From UBA11891 sp003533785 (GTDB taxonomy: Bacteria > Bacteroidota > Bacteroidia > Flavobacteriales > Flavobacteriaceae): DNA of 19,513 nucleotides. Below are positions 1 through 7,749 of this stretch, in pieces. Below the pieces are notes generated by a model, which saw only the letters and a program-made list of their open reading frames with translations, was not told the origin of the DNA and searched no databases. Every line of letters starts with the position of its first letter. Positions within the stretch are counted from its first letter, which is position 1. The DNA is taken from contig CATFEX010000028.1 of assembly GCA_949511625.1 (NCBI GenBank), positions 1 through 19,513 on the forward strand. The letters run 5' to 3'. Made by a program: the position numbers and the translations under genes.

Positions 1-70
1 AAGCGTAGTTATTTTCGCCATTTAAAAAGGTGAATCCCAGATTAACGAGTGGTGATTCCTGACTCGGCAT
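1..70 (-). CDS. Possible 5' end of a divergent gene (partial)
   Basis: On the minus strand an ATG at 70-68 opens a frame that stays open to the window edge, giving 23 residues beginning MPSQESPLVNLGF. It shows no recognisable motif and is too short to identify. The frame is also open upstream of this ATG for roughly 25 codons, with a hydrophobic stretch but no ATG. A TAATTTTG (minus strand, 154-147) could be a -7 promoter element for it. It may equally be a chance open frame. Confidence 0.2.
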   Translation of the reverse strand, partial: MPSQESPLVNLGFTFLNGENNYA

Positions 71-313
71 GCTTACATTTTCGATTGATCTCGCTGTCAA
101 AACCAGTCGACCCCATAATATCAAAGAAATACGCCAAAGCGCAAGCCAAAATTACATAATTTTTAGGATAACTGAGGGGTTTCAGCCTGCGATGGTACAC
201 TATGGATTTTCCAGTAGCTTAAAGAACCTTGTCTGTTCTCTGATGGCAAGCGGTGAAAATGTTTTGCATTTAATACCCCCGCAAACATTTTCTTTTTGTC
301 AACCGATTAAGTC

Positions 314-321
314 TATCTTTG
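314..321 (+). promoter_or_regulatory. typA promoter -7 element
   Basis: TATCTTTG matches the Bacteroidota -7 consensus TAnnTTTG exactly. A TTG at 296-298 could be the -33 element, although the 15-nt spacer is shorter than usual. The element lies 17 nt before the typA ATG, so the predicted leader is only about ten nucleotides. Confidence 0.55.
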
Positions 322-338
322 CGCCAACAAAAAATTGA

Positions 339-2132
339 ATGAAAGAAATACGAAACATCGCTATTATTGCCCATGTCGATCATGGCAAAACCACCTTGGT
401 GGATAAGATCATGCACCACTGTGCCCTATTCAGAGACAATGAAACCACTGGTGATTTGATCTTAGATAACAACGATTTGGAACGCGAACGGGGAATAACT
501 ATACTTTCCAAAAATATAGCCGTGAATTATAAGGGTACTAAAATTAATATAATTGATACGCCTGGTCACGCCGATTTTGGCGGAGAGGTAGAGCGTGTAC
601 TCAATATGGCGGATGGTGTTCTGCTATTGGTGGATGCCTTTGAGGGTCCTATGCCTCAAACCCGTTTTGTTCTTCAGAAGGCCCTTGATTTGAAAATTAA
701 ACCCATTGTCGTAATCAATAAGGTGGACAAACAAAATTGCACTCCAGAAGAAGTTCATGAAGCTGTTTTTGATTTGATGTATGAGTTGGGTGCTGAAGAA
801 TGGCAGCTTGATTTCCCAACGGTCTATGGTTCGGCAAAGAACAATTGGATGAGTGAAGATTGGAAGCAACAAACGCAATCTGTTGCCCCCCTCCTAGATA
901 TGGTATTGACTCATGTACCCCCTCCAGAAGTGCCAGAGGGTCATTCACAAATGCTAATTACTTCCTTGGATTTTTCATCCTATACAGGTCGCATCGCAAT
1001 CGGACGATTGCAACGTGGAAGTTTGAAGACCAATCAAGCCGTAGTATTGATTCATCGAGACAAAACACAGACGAAATCCCGCATCAAGGAATTAAACTTG
1101 TTCGATGGATTGGGTCGTAAAAAAGTGGATGAAGTTCAAGCGGGAGACCTGTGTGCAATTCTTGGATTGGAAGCTTTTGAGATAGGGGATACCATTGCCG
1201 ATGCGGATCATCCAGATCCCCTTCCTTCAATCGCCATCGATGAACCAACGATGAGTATGCTGTTTACTATCAATGACTCTCCATTCTTTGGGCAGGATGG
1301 GAAGTTTGTTACTTCCAGACACATCAAAGATCGTTTGGAAAAAGAATTGGAACGAAACCTTGCCATGCGACTTGAGGAAACCAACTCCGCCGATAAATTC
1401 ATTGTCTATGGTCGGGGTGTTTTACACTTATCTGTATTAATTGAAACAATGCGGAGGGAAGGGTATGAGCTACAAATTGGTCAACCGCAAGTTATTATTA
1501 AAGAAATTGAGGGTAAAAAGCACGAACCCATTGAAGCTCTGACCATTGACTTGCCAGAAACGGTTTCAGGAAAAGCGATAGAAATGGTCAGCCTGCGAAA
1601 AGGTGAAATGCTCAGCATGCAGCCTAAGGGGGAGAGAATGGTGTGTGAGTTTATCATCCCTTCTCGTGGGATTATTGGCTTGCGAAACCAATTATTAACC
1701 GCTACAGCTGGAGAAGCAATTATGAATCATCGCTTTAAAGAATTCCAACTCTATAAAGGCGATATTCCAGGACGAATCAGTGGTTCATTGATATCGATGG
1801 AGAATGGAAATGCGATCCCCTATTCGTTGGACAAACTTCAGGAACGAGGGAAGTTTTTCGTAGCCCCCAATGAGGCTGTTTATACGGGACAAGTTATAGG
1901 CGAAAATGCACGCAATGATGATATGGTAGTCAATGTAACCAAAACAAAAAAACTATCAAATGTTCGCGCGGCAGGATCGGATGACAAAGTCCGTCTAGCT
2001 CCGCCAATCATATTTACGCTGGAAGAAGCGTTGGAATATATTCAATCGGATGAATATGTGGAAGTAACCCCTAAAGCCATTCGACTTAGAAAAATTCTAC
2101 TCAATGAAAACGATCGAAAACGTCAGGGATAA
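339..2132 (+). CDS. typA: Translational GTPase TypA/BipA
   Basis: Ribosome-associated GTPase of the EF-G/LepA family, linked in other bacteria to 50S assembly and to growth under stress or cold. The 597-residue length is normal for TypA. The G domain shows G1 at residues 11-19 (AHVDHGKTT), the effector-loop ERGIT at 50-54, G3 DTPGH at 73-77, G4 NKVD at 127-130 and a G5-like GSAK at 164-167. Domain II, the EF-G-like domain III (around residues 300-400) and the TypA-specific C-terminal domain (GIIGLRNQ, NGNAIPYSLDKLQERG) are all intact. The start is the first in-frame ATG and gives the family's usual N-terminus. The gene is monocistronic here and converges with ftsE, with 2 bp between the stop codons. 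Confidence 0.97.
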   Translation: MKEIRNIAIIAHVDHGKTTLVDKIMHHCALFRDNETTGDLILDNNDLERERGITILSKNIAVNYKGTKINIIDTPGHADFGGEVERVLNMADGVLLLVDAFEGPMPQTRFVLQKALDLKIKPIVVINKVDKQNCTPEEVHEAVFDLMYELGAEEWQLDFPTVYGSAKNNWMSEDWKQQTQSVAPLLDMVLTHVPPPEVPEGHSQMLITSLDFSSYTGRIAIGRLQRGSLKTNQAVVLIHRDKTQTKSRIKELNLFDGLGRKKVDEVQAGDLCAILGLEAFEIGDTIADADHPDPLPSIAIDEPTMSMLFTINDSPFFGQDGKFVTSRHIKDRLEKELERNLAMRLEETNSADKFIVYGRGVLHLSVLIETMRREGYELQIGQPQVIIKEIEGKKHEPIEALTIDLPETVSGKAIEMVSLRKGEMLSMQPKGERMVCEFIIPSRGIIGLRNQLLTATAGEAIMNHRFKEFQLYKGDIPGRISGSLISMENGNAIPYSLDKLQERGKFFVAPNEAVYTGQVIGENARNDDMVVNVTKTKKLSNVRAAGSDDKVRLAPPIIFTLEEALEYIQSDEYVEVTPKAIRLRKILLNENDRKRQG

Positions 2133-2134
2133 AT

Positions 2135-2812
2135 TTATTTTTGTACAACTTCAAAAAGCTTTCTTTCTTCACAGCGAAAAATACGCCCTGGAAATTTGAC
2201 AATCATATTGTAATCGTGGGTAGCCATAAGTAGAGTCATTCCTTGTTTGTGTAGTTTTTTGAACAGCTTCATGATCTCCTTACTCGTATCTGGGTCTAAG
2301 TTTCCTGTTGGTTCATCAGCAATAATCAGCTCAGGCTCATTTAGTAGCGCACGAGCAATGGCCACACGTTGTTGTTCGCCTCCCGAGAGTTCAAACGGGT
2401 ATTTTGTGAGACTTGCCTCCACACCAACAAGGGATAGAACCTCACGGATTCGTGTCTGAATTGCCTCTTTTTTTTTCCATCCAGTGGCTTTGAGTACAAA
2501 ACTCAAATTATCGTAAATGTTCCGATCGGAAAGCAGCTTAAAATCTTGAAAAACAACACCCAACTTTCGTCGCAGGTGAGGAATTTGTTTTTCTTTGAGC
2601 TTGTTAAGATTGTATCCGACAATTTGTCCTTGCCCACTTTCAAGATTCAAGTCTCCGTATAGGGTTTTAATTAAACTGCTTTTACCACTTCCCGTTTTAC
2701 CAATTAAAAAAACAAAATCACCAGGATGAACCACAAGATCAATGTTTTTGAGAACCGTATTTTCCCCTTGCTTAATGACCGCTTTTGAAAATGATAAAAT
2801 CGCATGCTGCAT
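2135..2812 (-). CDS. ftsE: Cell-division ATP-binding protein FtsE
   Basis: ABC ATPase of 225 residues. FtsE pairs with the membrane protein FtsX to activate septal peptidoglycan hydrolysis. Walker A GKTGSGKS is at residues 38-45, the Q-loop is in VFQDF, the signature is LSGGEQQR, Walker B is LIIADEP and the switch histidine is in ATHD. The segment LGVVFQDFKLLSDRNIYDNL and the size fit FtsE better than LolD, but the two families are close relatives and ftsX is not in this window, so the name rests on sequence likeness alone. The gene is divergent from the TPR gene, and its predicted promoter sits almost on the ATG. No ribosome-binding site is visible. Confidence 0.85.
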   Translation of the reverse strand: MQHAILSFSKAVIKQGENTVLKNIDLVVHPGDFVFLIGKTGSGKSSLIKTLYGDLNLESGQGQIVGYNLNKLKEKQIPHLRRKLGVVFQDFKLLSDRNIYDNLSFVLKATGWKKKEAIQTRIREVLSLVGVEASLTKYPFELSGGEQQRVAIARALLNEPELIIADEPTGNLDPDTSKEIMKLFKKLHKQGMTLLMATHDYNMIVKFPGRIFRCEERKLFEVVQK

Positions 2813-2816
2813 AACA

Positions 2817-2848
2817 CAAAAATAGGTTGATTATTAACGTGGGTACAA
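2817..2848 (-). promoter_or_regulatory. ftsE promoter (-33 TTG, -7 TATTTTTG)
   Basis: Read on the minus strand, TTG (2848-2846, within TTTTG) is followed after 21 nt by TATTTTTG (2824-2817), an exact TAnnTTTG. Spacing and both elements fit the Bacteroidota sigma-A-type promoter. Only 4 nt separate the -7 element from the ftsE ATG, so transcription should begin at or within a few bases of the start codon. Confidence 0.65.
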
Positions 2849-2892
2849 AATTGTGGATAAAAATAAATCAGGAGGAAAAATTCTACTAAAAA

Positions 2893-5800
2893 ATGCTTTC
2901 TAAGATGATTACTTTTGAGGTAATGAGATTTTGGCTTTTGATCGTATTAACAATGGGTTGTTTTGTGGCTCAATCACAAATCACTTCCTATCCTTTTGAC
3001 AGTAGGGATCGAGCCCAAATCTTATACTTGCAGAGAAATTATTCCAATGCCCTAAGTGGGTGGGAACTTCAGGATAAGAATGAAAATTTAGGATCAACGG
3101 AAGAAAAATCTTACAGAACCCTGGCAGCAGCGCTCCGATTGAATACACCTGGAACTGAGAAAAAACTAAAAACCTTCTTATTAGAGTTTCCTACAAGTTG
3201 GTATGGCGTTGGAATTCCACTAGATTTAGCTAATTTTTATTTCGATAATGAAAAATACAGTTATGCCCTCAAATGGTTTGGCCAAGTCAATGAACGCGAC
3301 ATACCAAGGCCCAAACTCCCTCAGTTTTACTTCAATAAAGGGTATACCCAGTTTTTAAAAAAACGATACCAATCAGCTAAAAATTTACTTGAAAAAGTAC
3401 GCAGCGATCCAGAGTACGAATCGGATGCTCATTATTACCTCGGTCATATTGCCTATCAATTAGAAGACTATGACGAAGCCAGTCAATCCTTTGGAAAAGT
3501 TTCAAACCCTTCTCAAAAAAAAGACCTTGGCTATTTTCAAGTGGATATGAATTTCAAATTGGGTCGTTTTGAAAAAGCAGTTTCTTTAGGAGAAGCCGAA
3601 TTGGAAAAGTCAAATTCGAATCTTTCTGAGCTTTCCAAGATTGTGGGAGAAAGCTATTTTAATCTTAAAGAATATGATAAAGCGCTACCCTACTTGTTGG
3701 CTTATGAAGGAAAGAAGAATAAATGGTTCAATACAGATTATTATCAACTAGGTTATACGCATTACCATTTAAAAAATTACGAAGCAGCAGTTGCTCAATT
3801 CAATAAAATAGTTGGAAAAAAAGATGCCCTGTCCCAAAATGCTTATTATTTTCTGGGGTATTGCTATGTTAATATTGCCAAACCCACTGCAGCAAGAAAT
3901 GCATTTCGCTCCGCTTCTCAGATGGATTTTGATTCAAAAGTGCGTGAGGATGCCCTGTTTCAATACGCCAAGTTGAGTTATGAATTGGGGAATCCCTACG
4001 AATCTCCCCAGTTAGTATTGGCATCCTTTGTGGACCGGTTCCCCGATCACCCTGAAAATGCCTTAGTGGAGCAGTTGTTGGTAGATTCCTACACCCAACT
4101 TGGAAACTATAAACAAGCCATAGAACTCCTCAATGCTGGTGGTACTTTTAAGGATAATACATCTCTGCAAAAGGTGTTGTTTTTACAAGGTCACAAGTCC
4201 TATCGACAAGGGAATTACAGAGAAGCAGCGGACTATTTTGAAAAAGCTTCAGAAAAAAAAGAATCCAATGAAATAGCTCTTAAAGCCCTTTATTGGCAAG
4301 CTCAATCCGGTTATCAATTCAACGACTTCGCAGGAGCGCTCGCCTTGTTTGAACGGTTTTCACAAAAAAAAACAGCACAAAATTTAAAGGAATGGAAGGC
4401 TCTGAATTACAACAGAGGCTACGCTCATTTTAAATTGAAACAATACGGTGCAGCCATCGAAGCTTTTGAAAAACAGCAGCGCAATGTAAAATTACTTTCC
4501 AAAGAATTACGGCACGATCTCTACTTGCGACTTGGAGATTCCTATTTTGCCAACAAGCAATATTGGCCTGCGATGGAAACCTACAACAAAGCCATCGCCT
4601 TAGATCCAGCAAAATCAAGTTATGCCATTTTTCAAAAAGCAATATCCTATGGGTTTGTCGGTCGCAACAATAAAAAAATAGAAACACTAAAAAGCCTGGT
4701 TAATACCCAAGTTAGGCACAATCTAGTGGATGATGCTCTTTTTGCTTTGGCCAGTACGCTAGCAAGTGAAAGCCAGTCTCAAAATGCGGTCACAGAATAT
4801 GCTCGACTAATCCGTAGCTTTCCTCAAAGCCCATATAATAGTAGAGCGCTGTTGAATATGGGTCTGATTGTATACAACCAAGAACAGTTAGAGGAGGCAA
4901 CACAGATTCTTAGAAGACTAGTATTGAATTACCCTAAATCTGATGTGGCACAACAGGGGTTGAATACCCTGCGTGAAATTGCAGTGGAATCCGGAAAAGT
5001 ATCCGATTTTTCCAATTGGCTTCGCTCAAATAGTATTCAATCTTTCAGCAGTAATGAATTGGAAAAATCAGCTTTTGATGCTGCAGAAAAAAAATTCTTA
5101 GACAACAAAAAGAAACAGGCTGAAAAGTTATTGGTGGATTACACACTCAAATACCCTGAAGGAACCAATAGCAGGGCTGCTAATTTTTATTTAGGAGAAA
5201 TATATTTTGAGGCTTCTGATTGGGAGAATGCAACTTTGGCCTATGAAAACGTGATTGAATCGGAAAATGAGTACACTGAAAAAGCACTTGTTCGCTCGGC
5301 CATTGCCTTTGTTAACGATGAGAAAAAAACCAAAGCCATACCGCTATGGCAACGACTTGAAAAGGAAGCGAACTATGAAGAAAACAAACGCTATGCCATG
5401 TTCAATTTGATGAAAACCTTCTATGAGCAAGAAGAATATGCCCTATCACTGGCGCAAAGCGAACAGGTCCTTCAGCTTTCTAAAATTGCTATTAAAGTGA
5501 AATGGGATGCATTGGATGTTCTTGCCCATTCGTCACTTCGCCTGAAAGACAGCCTCAAAGCTCAAAAAGCTTTTACTCAATTGGAAAACGCTCCGAAAGA
5601 TGAATTGGCCGCAGAGGCATTTTATTTTAAAGCGTATATCCAATACAGACAAAAGGCCCATGAAAAATCCAACGAAACAATTGCTCTTATTGCCAAAAAA
5701 TACAGCAGTGCTGAGGAATGGAGTGCGAAAAGTTTGTTGTTAATGGCTCGTAACTTCGAACAATTAGAGGATTCTTTTCAAGCCTTATTTATTTTAGAAT

Positions 5801-5895
5801 CTATAGAAGAAAATTTTAAAAATTTTCCAGAAATAGTGAAGCAAGCCCAAACCCTAAAGTCCCAACTTGAAAAGAAGGAATCAGATAATAGCTAA
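2893..5895 (+). CDS. Large periplasmic TPR-repeat protein
   Basis: Protein of 1000 residues built almost entirely of tetratricopeptide-like repeats, which usually act as protein-binding scaffolds. About fifteen repeats can be recognised by Y-x2-A-x3-F/Y/L patterns, for example EKYSYALKWF, KRYQSAKNLL, EDYDEASQSF, KNYEAAVAQF, GNYREAADYF, NDFAGALALF and SDWENATLAY. The N-terminus has a hydrophobic signal segment (about residues 13-26, ending near VAQSQ), so export is likely. A cysteine at residue 23 follows LTMG, a poor lipobox, so lipidation is uncertain. M1 is the first possible start (an in-frame TAA lies two codons upstream). Starting at M11 would give a more typical signal peptide. An AGGAGG lies 17 nt before M1, too far for normal use. 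The next gene starts 7 bp after this stop, so the two are probably co-transcribed. No functional name is known to me. Confidence 0.85.
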   Translation: MLSKMITFEVMRFWLLIVLTMGCFVAQSQITSYPFDSRDRAQILYLQRNYSNALSGWELQDKNENLGSTEEKSYRTLAAALRLNTPGTEKKLKTFLLEFPTSWYGVGIPLDLANFYFDNEKYSYALKWFGQVNERDIPRPKLPQFYFNKGYTQFLKKRYQSAKNLLEKVRSDPEYESDAHYYLGHIAYQLEDYDEASQSFGKVSNPSQKKDLGYFQVDMNFKLGRFEKAVSLGEAELEKSNSNLSELSKIVGESYFNLKEYDKALPYLLAYEGKKNKWFNTDYYQLGYTHYHLKNYEAAVAQFNKIVGKKDALSQNAYYFLGYCYVNIAKPTAARNAFRSASQMDFDSKVREDALFQYAKLSYELGNPYESPQLVLASFVDRFPDHPENALVEQLLVDSYTQLGNYKQAIELLNAGGTFKDNTSLQKVLFLQGHKSYRQGNYREAADYFEKASEKKESNEIALKALYWQAQSGYQFNDFAGALALFERFSQKKTAQNLKEWKALNYNRGYAHFKLKQYGAAIEAFEKQQRNVKLLSKELRHDLYLRLGDSYFANKQYWPAMETYNKAIALDPAKSSYAIFQKAISYGFVGRNNKKIETLKSLVNTQVRHNLVDDALFALASTLASESQSQNAVTEYARLIRSFPQSPYNSRALLNMGLIVYNQEQLEEATQILRRLVLNYPKSDVAQQGLNTLREIAVESGKVSDFSNWLRSNSIQSFSSNELEKSAFDAAEKKFLDNKKKQAEKLLVDYTLKYPEGTNSRAANFYLGEIYFEASDWENATLAYENVIESENEYTEKALVRSAIAFVNDEKKTKAIPLWQRLEKEANYEENKRYAMFNLMKTFYEQEEYALSLAQSEQVLQLSKIAIKVKWDALDVLAHSSLRLKDSLKAQKAFTQLENAPKDELAAEAFYFKAYIQYRQKAHEKSNETIALIAKKYSSAEEWSAKSLLLMARNFEQLEDSFQALFILESIEENFKNFPEIVKQAQTLKSQLEKKESDNS

Positions 5896-5902
5896 AACAA
5901 CA

Positions 5903-7666
5903 ATGAGGACAGCCAAAAATAAATATTGGGTATTCTGTATGCTGATCCCTGTACTGATGATAGAACAATCTCTCAGTGCACAAGAAGAAAAAGATATTGG
6001 CACTCAACAAGTCACAGTAACCAAATCGTATACACCAAGTTTGTCAGAATCGTTTAAACTCAACACAGAAGAATTTGATATTGAAGCATTGCTTCCTTCC
6101 CAAAGAAGTTTGGAGTATCGTCCACAGGAGATAGAAGTGGTGTCTACTTTTGTTCCCAACAAAGCCACTCCTTTAAAATTAAAGCAGATAAAAAAGGAAC
6201 CGACAACCAATAGTGAATTAAGTTTGGGATTTGGTAATTTGGGTCAGTATTTATTTGATGCCTCACTAAGTACAGCCTTGGACAATCAACAAGTTCTCGG
6301 GGTTGATGTATTTGCAGAAGGGGAGGGCAGCGTCCCAGAAACCCTTATTTCGAGTAGTCGTTCTCAATTGGATTTGGCAACAACGCATCATTATAACACT
6401 TCACAATTCTCTGCCCTCCATCAGCTAGGTTTTGAATCAACACGTTCCAGCTATTATGGATTGTATACCGATGATAGTTCCATTCGAGAGGCCTCTCAGA
6501 ATGACCAACTCGATTTCAACCAGCAATTTTATTCTGTATTTGCTAAATCCCAATGGCAGTGGTATAACAATTGGCTGAAAGGTATTGATGCAAAATTTCG
6601 TTTTACTGGAGACCAGCAAAGCACCAAAGAGCAGTATGCATATATAGCGCCTAAGTTTAGGATTTCCCTCTTCAATGCCTTTCTCGATATCAGCCCAAGT
6701 GTCCACTTCCTTCAGACCGAATTTCAAAGAGGATATTATCTCGACGTCCCCTATAAATACAATCAATCCAAAGCAAGCGTGCAAATTCAATTGTCCGATG
6801 TTAGGAATAAATTCAAATACAAGTTAGGTGCCTCTGCCCAATATGTTATTGGAGATGGGGAAACAGCTGGGAATGATATTTTTATTTATCCTCAAGTATT
6901 TATTGCCTATAGTGATCCAGATAAAAAAATGCAGCCCTACCTCAAACTGAATGGTAACCTACGTCTCAACTCTTATTTTTCTGCCTTTCATCAAAACCCT
7001 TTTGTTGCTCCTTCATTAGAATTGCGCCCAACCAATGAAAAATACACTGGTGAGCTGGGCTTTACAACCTTATTCCAGTCTGGAATTGAGTTTCAATTAG
7101 CGGGGCAGTATAGTCAAGCAGAAAACTTCAATTTGTTCCAACGTTTTGCGGCTGGAGTTCGTATGGATCAAGAAGGGTATCGATTGGCTAATTCTTTTGG
7201 TTGGGTATATGATTCTGTAGATCGCATCGGCGCCTTTGCAGGTTTAAAATACAAATCTAAAAATCAAAGTGAGATTCAAATTCGCCTCCAACAAAATAAT
7301 TATACATTGGGAACAGAGTCAGTGGCTTGGAATCTACCCGACTTGGAAGCTACCTTGGTGAGTAAGATCAATTTGGGGTCTAAAATAAAGTGGTATAGTA
7401 CCTTTGAATTTTTAGGCAGCCGTACGGCAGCTGAAAGGCCTGTTTTTTTACAACAAGATCCTGCTGTAAATCAGGCGATTCCAGTGACCCTTTCGGCAGT
7501 TTCTTTTGTCAAATCGGAAATCTCCTATCAAGTTTATGACCAATGGAATCTTTTTGCTCGTTACCGTTCAGTATTGGGGTCCCAAGCCTACCAATGGCAT
7601 TCCACTCCACTTAATCAGAATATAATCTTAATTGGAGCCCGTTATAAGTTAAATGTCAATTTGTAA
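5903..7666 (+). CDS. TonB-receptor-like outer-membrane barrel protein
   Basis: With the start at ATG 5903 the product has 587 residues: a signal peptide (basic RTAKNK, hydrophobic core, likely cleavage at SLSA/QEE), a conserved-looking segment VTVTKSYTPSLSESFKLN, then a long run of alternating hydrophobic/polar, aromatic-rich strands typical of outer-membrane beta-barrels, ending YKLNVNL. Such proteins are often annotated as TonB-dependent receptors in flavobacteria, but I see neither a carboxypeptidase-like N-terminal domain nor a clear plug, so active TonB transport is doubtful. A longer frame from TTG 5867 would overlap the TPR gene by 29 bp and spoil the signal peptide, so I reject it. 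Tight coupling to the TPR gene suggests the two proteins work together at the outer membrane. Confidence 0.8.
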   Translation: MRTAKNKYWVFCMLIPVLMIEQSLSAQEEKDIGTQQVTVTKSYTPSLSESFKLNTEEFDIEALLPSQRSLEYRPQEIEVVSTFVPNKATPLKLKQIKKEPTTNSELSLGFGNLGQYLFDASLSTALDNQQVLGVDVFAEGEGSVPETLISSSRSQLDLATTHHYNTSQFSALHQLGFESTRSSYYGLYTDDSSIREASQNDQLDFNQQFYSVFAKSQWQWYNNWLKGIDAKFRFTGDQQSTKEQYAYIAPKFRISLFNAFLDISPSVHFLQTEFQRGYYLDVPYKYNQSKASVQIQLSDVRNKFKYKLGASAQYVIGDGETAGNDIFIYPQVFIAYSDPDKKMQPYLKLNGNLRLNSYFSAFHQNPFVAPSLELRPTNEKYTGELGFTTLFQSGIEFQLAGQYSQAENFNLFQRFAAGVRMDQEGYRLANSFGWVYDSVDRIGAFAGLKYKSKNQSEIQIRLQQNNYTLGTESVAWNLPDLEATLVSKINLGSKIKWYSTFEFLGSRTAAERPVFLQQDPAVNQAIPVTLSAVSFVKSEISYQVYDQWNLFARYRSVLGSQAYQWHSTPLNQNIILIGARYKLNVNL

Positions 7667-7749
7667 CTGCTCCACAATCAACGATTTAAAAGAGTATTTT
7701 ATTTTCGCTTAAATTTCAATTAAATTGCGCCCTCAAACACTGCCTCATT

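Larger units (their letters stand above)
1..338. other. Upstream region without a convincing gene
   Basis: No recognisable protein or RNA gene was found here. A plus-strand frame of 89 codons (69-338) ends with a TGA that directly abuts the typA ATG, but it resembles no family I know. It also contains the likely typA promoter, and its composition is not clearly coding, so I treat it as probably non-coding. A minus-strand frame of about 57 codons also overlaps the region without a good start. Small AT-only hairpins occur, such as AAAATT/AATTTT at 148-163, but none has the G+C stem plus T-run of a terminator. The region may be the typA leader plus the 5' end of a divergent gene lying off the left edge. 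Confidence 0.4.

Noticed and set aside
2133..2134. Terminator between typA and ftsE
   Set aside because: The stops of these converging genes are 2 bp apart and I found no hairpin with a T-run nearby. Termination must occur inside the opposite gene or depend on Rho.
5867..5902. TTG-initiated extension of the barrel gene overlapping the TPR gene
   Set aside because: It adds 12 residues before a good signal peptide and overlaps the TPR gene by 29 bp. ATG 5903, 7 bp after the TPR stop, gives a normal signal peptide.
6437..6790. 117-codon minus-strand open frame inside the barrel gene
   Set aside because: It is antisense to a continuous barrel-coding frame, with no motif or start context of its own.
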